DNA from: an uncultured archaeon
GTDB lineage: Archaea; Aenigmatarchaeota; Aenigmatarchaeia; GW2011-AR5
Reading direction: 5' to 3'
Assembly (NCBI GenBank): GCA_903825675.1
Contig: CAIKBN010000016.1
Coordinates: forward strand, 1 to 9,211
Length of the DNA: 9,211 nucleotides
The notes below the pieces were generated by a model, which was not told the DNA's origin, ran no database searches, and saw only the letters and a program-made list of their open reading frames with translations. Positions 5,988 through 9,211 of the stretch are shown one piece after another (the first letter of the stretch is position 1; each line of letters opens with the position of its first letter). Both the position numbers and the translations under genes were made by a program.

Positions 5988-6004
5988 GACGCACGAAGTG
6001 CGTC
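5988..6004. repeat. Perfect hairpin in the 5952 / 6101 divergent region
   Basis: GACGCAC and GTGCGTC are exact complements around a 3-base loop (GAA on plus). The stem is G/C-rich and stands out in an A/T-rich spacer. It lies 36 bases upstream of the FGase-like start and about 97 upstream of the GNAT start. Depending on the transcription start it could be a 5' leader hairpin of the FGase-like mRNA or a symmetric protein-binding site. Confidence 0.4.
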
Positions 6005-6100
6005 AGTGTGGATTATTTCTATGCATCTTATTCATAATCTGGTATTTATTCTTTTATGAAGCCTAAATTAACAGATATATTGAAATAAATAAGTGGTAGA

Positions 6101-6625
6101 ATGGCAGAAGAAATTGTCTACAACTTCAGAAATTCTGCAGAGCTCTACGAAGCAGCCATTGACCTGCATGACAAGAAAAATATGCAGCAAAAGGAGACAT
6201 GGATATATAGCCTGAACTCATTAGAACAAATAGACAATATAATCAGAACAGGCGAGTTCATTGTTATCAAGCGCGATGGCAGAATAATAGGAATAATATC
6301 CTACAAAAAAGGCACATCCTTCCGCTCATTTCAAGGCGATATCCAGAAACTTCCAGATGAATGGGAAATCTGCGGTCTGCTTATCCACCAGCACTATAGA
6401 GGCAAGGGTTATGCAAAGCAGCTGTTCAAGGCTGCTATGCGGCGTTTAAGGGAAAGAGGAGCAACGCATGCCTATGCCATCATAACAGGAGTTTTCGACG
6501 AAGGCAAGAAAGGCGAGGTCAGAGAGATCAGCAAGCCAGCTGAAAGCCTGTGCAGAGGCTTCGGCAGCCAGGTTGTCGGCTTCGGCAAGCACAGCTGGGG
6601 ACCGGTTTACAAAGTGCCTCTTTAG
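6101..6625 (+). CDS. GNAT-family N-acetyltransferase
   Basis: A 174-residue GNAT protein that would transfer an acetyl group from acetyl-CoA to an amine. Strands 2-3 are visible as EFIVIKRDGRIIGIISYKK (52-70). Motif A follows: strand EICGLLIHQHY, then the acetyl-CoA phosphate loop RGKGYA (100-105), fitting the Q/RxxGxG/A rule, and the helix KQLFKAAMRRLRERG (106-120). Strand 5 is HAYAIITG (123-130). The C-terminal part contains LCRGFGSQVVGFGKHSWG and ends in KVPL. The substrate is unknown. The start is ATG 6101, preceded by GTGGT. The gene is a single unit, convergent with the 100-residue gene at 6640. Motif match is clear; specificity is not predicted. Confidence 0.88.
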   Translation: MAEEIVYNFRNSAELYEAAIDLHDKKNMQQKETWIYSLNSLEQIDNIIRTGEFIVIKRDGRIIGIISYKKGTSFRSFQGDIQKLPDEWEICGLLIHQHYRGKGYAKQLFKAAMRRLRERGATHAYAIITGVFDEGKKGEVREISKPAESLCRGFGSQVVGFGKHSWGPVYKVPL

Positions 6626-6631
6626 AATGCA

Positions 6632-6637
6632 TTTTTT
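6632..6637 (+). terminator. Oligo-T terminator after the GNAT gene
   Basis: T6 lies 7 bases after the GNAT stop in a 14-base gap between two convergent stop codons, with no other role apparent. Confidence 0.4.
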
Positions 6638-6639
6638 AG

Positions 6640-6942
6640 TTACCTGATTCCTTTATATATAGCCCCATTCATTGGTCCAGGTTTACCGTTTTCATCAGTT
6701 ACCCGAATAACATCGCCTTCTTTCAGTTCTTCTATAAGTGTCTTGCCTTTTGGCAACTTCACTATACCAAGATTACCCGAGGTGCACTCAAATTCGGTAA
6801 AAGCATACGATACCTCAGCTGGTCTACTTCCTAGAAGATGATACTTCTTATCAGTACGGGATTTTCCAATAAACATTTGAACAGGTTCTTTGTCAACTTC
6901 AGCTGATATAGCATCATAATTTCTGACATCCAGCTTAACCAT
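6640..6942 (-). CDS. Unrecognised 100-residue soluble protein
   Basis: No family was recognised. The protein has no membrane or signal segment and looks strand-rich. Visible segments are VQMFIGKSRTDKKYHLLGS (21-39), AYAFTEFE-like aromatic/acidic residues around 46-53, a central GNLGIVKLPKGKTLIEELK (56-74) and a C-terminal loop rich in glycine and proline, DENGKPGPMNG (83-93). The single cysteine is C53. The start ATG 6942 is well supported: GGTGAT, a strong match to the archaeal anti-Shine-Dalgarno, precedes it by three bases, and a TATA box lies about 30 bases upstream, flanked by an 8-base direct repeat. Its promoter shares a divergent region with the FGase-like gene at 7100. Confidence 0.75.
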   Translation of the reverse strand: MVKLDVRNYDAISAEVDKEPVQMFIGKSRTDKKYHLLGSRPAEVSYAFTEFECTSGNLGIVKLPKGKTLIEELKEGDVIRVTDENGKPGPMNGAIYKGIR

Positions 6943-6949
6943 TTAATCA

Positions 6950-6988
6950 CCGATTAGCATATAGTAGAAAAGTTTAAATCCCGATTAG
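6950..6988 (-). promoter_or_regulatory. Promoter of the 6942 gene, TATA box flanked by direct repeats
   Basis: On the minus strand the order is CTAATCGG (6988-6981), GATTTAAAC with the TATA core at 6979-6972, a spacer, and CTAATCGG again (6957-6950), running into GGTGAT and the ATG. The repeats are identical over 8 bases and 31 bases apart, close to three helical turns, so a protein could bind both on one face of the DNA and cover the promoter. The TATA assignment is good; the operator role is inferred. Confidence 0.5.
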
Positions 6989-7019
6989 ACAGGGTCTTAG
7001 TTTCACTTAATTATGCATT

Positions 7020-7038
7020 TTCAAAACCTTGTTTTGAA
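7020..7038. repeat. Perfect 8-base hairpin upstream of the 7100 gene
   Basis: TTCAAAAC and GTTTTGAA are exact complements around a CTT loop. It lies immediately before the larger inverted-repeat element at 7040-7070, so two dyads stand in tandem within 51 bases. Confidence 0.45.
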
Positions 7039-7039
7039 T

Positions 7040-7070
7040 TGAGATGCGACAAAACATGTAATGCATCTCA
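7040..7070. repeat. Inverted-repeat element, copy B (6942 / 7100 divergent region)
   Basis: TGAGATGC (7040-7047) and GCATCTCA (7063-7070) form a perfect 8-base dyad around a 15-base centre. This is the partner of copy A at 3815-3842. Both copies share ATGC before and AATGCAT after the centre and an ACAAA just inside the left arm. The stem base that differs is changed on both sides (C-G versus G-C). It ends 29 bases before ATG 7100, so it lies in the 5' leader or over the promoter of the FGase-like gene. Confidence 0.5.
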
Positions 7071-7099
7071 TTTTAATTCTTTTTCGATAAGGAAAAAGC

Positions 7100-8218
7100 A
7101 TGCCAACCCCTTATGTTCTCGAGACCCAAGGCAAGGAAGGCGGGGCATACATAGATGTTACTCCTATGTTCCTCAGATTAGTTACTCCAATATACCAAAG
7201 CCCTAATTTTGATGTTTTTGACAAAAATGGTGTAAGGATTATTCTGGCAGCATGCTCAAGGTTTCCTGACGATGAGGATCATAATGCCAAAGTTTATGGC
7301 TTAAACTTCAACAGAAGAGCACCAAAGCTGCAGGAGGCATTGGATTTTCAAAAAAAGCTTTTAGAAAAAGATGTTAAAGCAGCTAATCAGTATCTTAAGA
7401 GTATTGCATTTGCCGCGCAGAGCGAAGAAGAATACGCGATCAAAAAAGAGCTTTACAATAAATTCCTTTCTTATCAATTTGGAGAAGAGCCAATGATAGT
7501 TTATGCTGCCCCCCATGCCGGAAATATAACAAGAAAACCTGATACCATCGTGCCAGATCCAGCTGATGAAATAGACAGATGGACAGCAGGCACCACTGCT
7601 ATATGCGGTGTAAATGAGAAAAGAAAGCCTAGCAAAAGAGAAGTGCATTCTATACACACATCAAACGACCAGTTCAAGTCATATCCAGCAATAATAGATC
7701 TGGGAACCTACGGGTTAATGGATGAAAGACAATTAGAACTTATTCGGAAAATATCCGAAGATCTTAGCAAAAGGCACAAAGAAAGAATAGATAGATACCT
7801 AAAAGAATATATTGAAAGAGTCTACGAAGCAACAGAAAAAAAACTAAAGGAAATATTCTTTGCCAGAGGAACGCTAGATCCTAAGGAGTTCGTTTCTAAG
7901 AGAGACATATTTAATGTTGAAGGCGTATCAAAAAGGCTAAAAGACTATGATATAGATTTAGTAGATCATTCCATACTCAATTATATGGATGCCGTGAACA
8001 GGGTACTGAAAAAGAGCGAACAAAGAATAATCCCAAATCATGTATTTCCAGGAAAAAAAGTAGGCAAAGATCTAGGAATGCCTTATTTAGTTGAACAAGG
8101 TAAACTAGGCCTTGCCTTACAGTACGAATGCAGCAGATTCTACATGGAGCAGGATCCAGAGCTCGTCTCTGACATGGTTTTAGATATTGCCAAAGAAGCA
8201 GCTGAGGCTTTTATATAA
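7100..8218 (+). CDS. FGase-like hydrolase 2, rearranged motif order
   Basis: A 372-residue protein related to the FGase-like protein at 4927-5952. Shared features are YGLNFNRRAPKLQEALDF (66-83; YGIDYFREA plus EEAVSMF there), a helix EEEY...YNKF (109-122), IHT (185-187), a YPAIIDLGT strand (195-203; FPSLLDVAT there), a helical insertion of about 110 residues, FPGKKVGKDLG (316-326) and ALQYECSRFY (339-348, E343). The expected first metal motif, YAAPHAG (H139) with DEIDRW (D159), is not near the N-terminus but between the YG..R segment and IHT. H139, D159 and H186 are plausible metal ligands. The substrate is unknown. The start is supported by AAGGA 7 bases upstream. A further gene follows after 20 bases on the same strand. 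Confidence 0.72.
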   Translation: MPTPYVLETQGKEGGAYIDVTPMFLRLVTPIYQSPNFDVFDKNGVRIILAACSRFPDDEDHNAKVYGLNFNRRAPKLQEALDFQKKLLEKDVKAANQYLKSIAFAAQSEEEYAIKKELYNKFLSYQFGEEPMIVYAAPHAGNITRKPDTIVPDPADEIDRWTAGTTAICGVNEKRKPSKREVHSIHTSNDQFKSYPAIIDLGTYGLMDERQLELIRKISEDLSKRHKERIDRYLKEYIERVYEATEKKLKEIFFARGTLDPKEFVSKRDIFNVEGVSKRLKDYDIDLVDHSILNYMDAVNRVLKKSEQRIIPNHVFPGKKVGKDLGMPYLVEQGKLGLALQYECSRFYMEQDPELVSDMVLDIAKEAAEAFI

Positions 8219-8238
8219 AACTCTTTCAAGTGATAGAC

Positions 8239-8751
8239 ATGGTAGCTATAGAAAAAGAAAAACTGTATGACATTATAATGTCTCGTTTGCCAAGAAGCAA
8301 ATTTGAAAAATTAACTTATTCTAAAAAAGGTGACACAGAAACATGGGCATCTAAAAGTGGTCTGTTCGCTCTTGCCTGTGGGGAGAAATGGTTCGAACAT
8401 GATAATTATGTAATACTGCATGGAAAAGGAGACGGGCCTATAGATATTTGTTATATGGAGGGCAATAATCCCGAAACTCAGGTAGATACCATTAACAAAG
8501 CTTCTCATATCGAGGTTTCTGAGTACGCAATGAGAAGACCTAGAATTCTGTATAATTCTAACATAACATATTTGAGAAGTGGTGCGATAGTAAAAGAAGC
8601 AGATAGTAATGTGATAAGATGTCTTGATGACCACCATAATTTAATAAGCGGTGATTATCATCAATATCCTAATTATTGGAAAGCTGATGAGGATGCCTGG
8701 AAATATATTGTAAATCGATTAAGAGATGACATGAACGCCAAAGTGGTTTAA
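8239..8751 (+). CDS. Unrecognised 170-residue protein downstream of FGase-like 2
   Basis: No family was recognised. The protein is soluble. It begins with a helix (about 3-16, EKEKLYDIIMSRLP), then a strand-rich part with LFALACGEKWFEHDNYVIL (42-60) and GDGPIDICYMEG (63-74). A tryptophan-rich C-terminal helix follows (YWKADEDAWKYIVNRLRDDM, about 145-164), with a His cluster DDHHN near 129-133. ATG 8239 is chosen, with AGTGAT just upstream acting as a possible ribosome-binding site; GTG 8230 is an in-frame alternative. It follows the FGase-like gene by 20 bases and is probably cotranscribed. Its stop overlaps by two bases the stop of the displaced frame on the opposite strand. Confidence 0.75.
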   Translation: MVAIEKEKLYDIIMSRLPRSKFEKLTYSKKGDTETWASKSGLFALACGEKWFEHDNYVILHGKGDGPIDICYMEGNNPETQVDTINKASHIEVSEYAMRRPRILYNSNITYLRSGAIVKEADSNVIRCLDDHHNLISGDYHQYPNYWKADEDAWKYIVNRLRDDMNAKVV

Positions 8752-8880
8752 TTTGCTCGTCTTCTCTTCTCCCTTTTGATCTTTTTCCAGATATTTCTGT
8801 AAGTACCGTACAGTTCATAATCAAAATCCCCTGCGTCTATTGCCTCAAAAGTCGCAGTTGTCAGAGAATCTATATCACTA
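8748..8880 (-). pseudogene. Frame-displaced C-terminal tail of the right-edge gene
   Basis: Past the TAG at 8878 the +1 frame stays open for over 40 codons to TAA 8748-8750. It has no ATG, GTG or TTG that could start it. The translation is protein-like: SDIDSLTTATFEAIDAG, then DFDYELYGTYRNIW, and a strongly basic end, KKIKREKRRRAN. Removing one base around the GGGAAA run (8881-8886) would join it to the upstream frame as ...EFYGNSDID.... Either the gene is frameshifted, the sequence has a one-base error, or the ribosome shifts +1 at AAA-TAG. Confidence 0.55.
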
Positions 8881-9211
8881 TTTCCCGTAAAACTCCTTCA
8901 TGCACTGCGGAAGCAGTTGGCTAGCTATCTGGAACTTACGCTTGGGCATGCCAAGTTTGCTGCTTGTACGTCCACGCAGGTTGAATTCGACTTGGCAGCA
9001 TATTGCACCTTTCTTTGAGTACTTGGCAAGCGTATAATTAATGTTGCCTGCAAAAATTCTGCTCAGCTTTATATCCAACGGAAACTTGAAGCCCAGTTCT
9101 TTTATTTTTTCATTTATCTTGCTCCTAGTATACTTAACAAATTTCCATGCCTTTGCCTTGCCACCGAGATACGCAAAATCCGGGCCAGCGCCTATTGATA
9201 TGTCCGAAGGG
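8878..9211 (-). CDS. Partial protein, possibly FGase-like 3 (C-terminal part, 5' end outside)
   Basis: The frame enters from the right edge (first full codon at 9210) and reads 110 residues to TAG 8878. The segment PSDISIGAG at the very start resembles YPAIIDLGT and FPSLLDVAT of the two FGase-like proteins in the window. Fifty residues on, FAGNINYTLAKYS and GAICCQVEFNLRGR match the FxGxxI...QxE pattern that ends FGase domains. The long helical insertion found in the other two is absent here. The family call is tentative. The C-terminus reads LLPQCMKEFYGK before the stop, but a further stretch appears to continue in the +1 frame (see the tail entry). A TTG at 9078 is in frame but unnecessary, because coding clearly extends upstream. 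Confidence 0.6.
   Translation of the reverse strand, partial: PSDISIGAGPDFAYLGGKAKAWKFVKYTRSKINEKIKELGFKFPLDIKLSRIFAGNINYTLAKYSKKGAICCQVEFNLRGRTSSKLGMPKRKFQIASQLLPQCMKEFYGK

Noticed and set aside
6019..6030. ATGCATCTTATT, resembling the right arm of the shared inverted-repeat element
   Set aside because: No matching left arm is found within 40 bases upstream, so there is no dyad.
7013..7042. Nine-codon upstream frame from ATG 7013 before the 7100 gene
   Set aside because: Too short, without a ribosome-binding site, and it ends far from the main start; expected by chance.
1..9211. CRISPR array, tRNA, rRNA, insertion sequence or attachment site
   Set aside because: I saw no regularly spaced repeats, cloverleaf with a T-loop, transposase frame or paired flanking repeats.

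Overview
The window is archaeal. The first complete gene encodes a DNA sliding clamp (PCNA) of archaeal/eukaryotic type. Several gene starts are preceded by archaeal-style TATA-like boxes, many starts have short GGTG or GAGG ribosome-binding sites, and transcripts on both strands end in T-rich tracts with no strong hairpin. The DNA is moderately A+T-rich and tightly packed, with no gene-free stretch above 300 bases. The lineage cannot be fixed from this window; a small-genome archaeon (DPANN or a relative) is a guess. I saw no tRNA, rRNA, CRISPR array, insertion sequence or origin.

Layout. Bases 1-122 hold the 3' end of an unrecognised gene. PCNA (231-980) follows with its own promoter, and 4 bases after it comes a small three-helix membrane protein (985-1236). 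Convergent to these, on the minus strand, are a ZIP-family metal transporter (1264-1986), a single-domain malic enzyme (2053-3192) and a HIT-family nucleotide hydrolase (3302-3757). A 237-base divergent region rich in inverted repeats separates the HIT gene from an unrecognised plus-strand gene (3995-4597). Next, on the minus strand, an N-formylglutamate-amidohydrolase-like (FGase-like) protein (4927-5952) overlaps a three-helix membrane protein (4635-4934). After another divergent region come a GNAT acetyltransferase (6101-6625, plus) and a convergent unrecognised 100-residue protein (6640-6942, minus). A third divergent region, with strong dyads, leads to a second FGase-like gene (7100-8218) followed closely by an unrecognised gene (8239-8751). 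The right edge holds the C-terminal part of a minus-strand gene, possibly a third FGase-like protein, whose last ~45 codons appear displaced by a one-base frameshift (8748-9211).

The genes do not form one pathway. The left half is housekeeping: replication clamp, malate-to-pyruvate conversion, metal uptake and nucleotide hydrolysis. The right half is accessory-like: up to three divergent FGase-type zinc-hydrolase relatives interleaved with orphan small proteins. The signals most worth following are (1) the FGase-like group, one member of which carries its expected motifs in a rearranged order; (2) a covarying stem-loop or operator element found in two divergent promoter regions; (3) leaders of two neighbouring genes in which an upstream arm is complementary to the ribosome-binding site; and (4) the apparent frameshift at the right edge.
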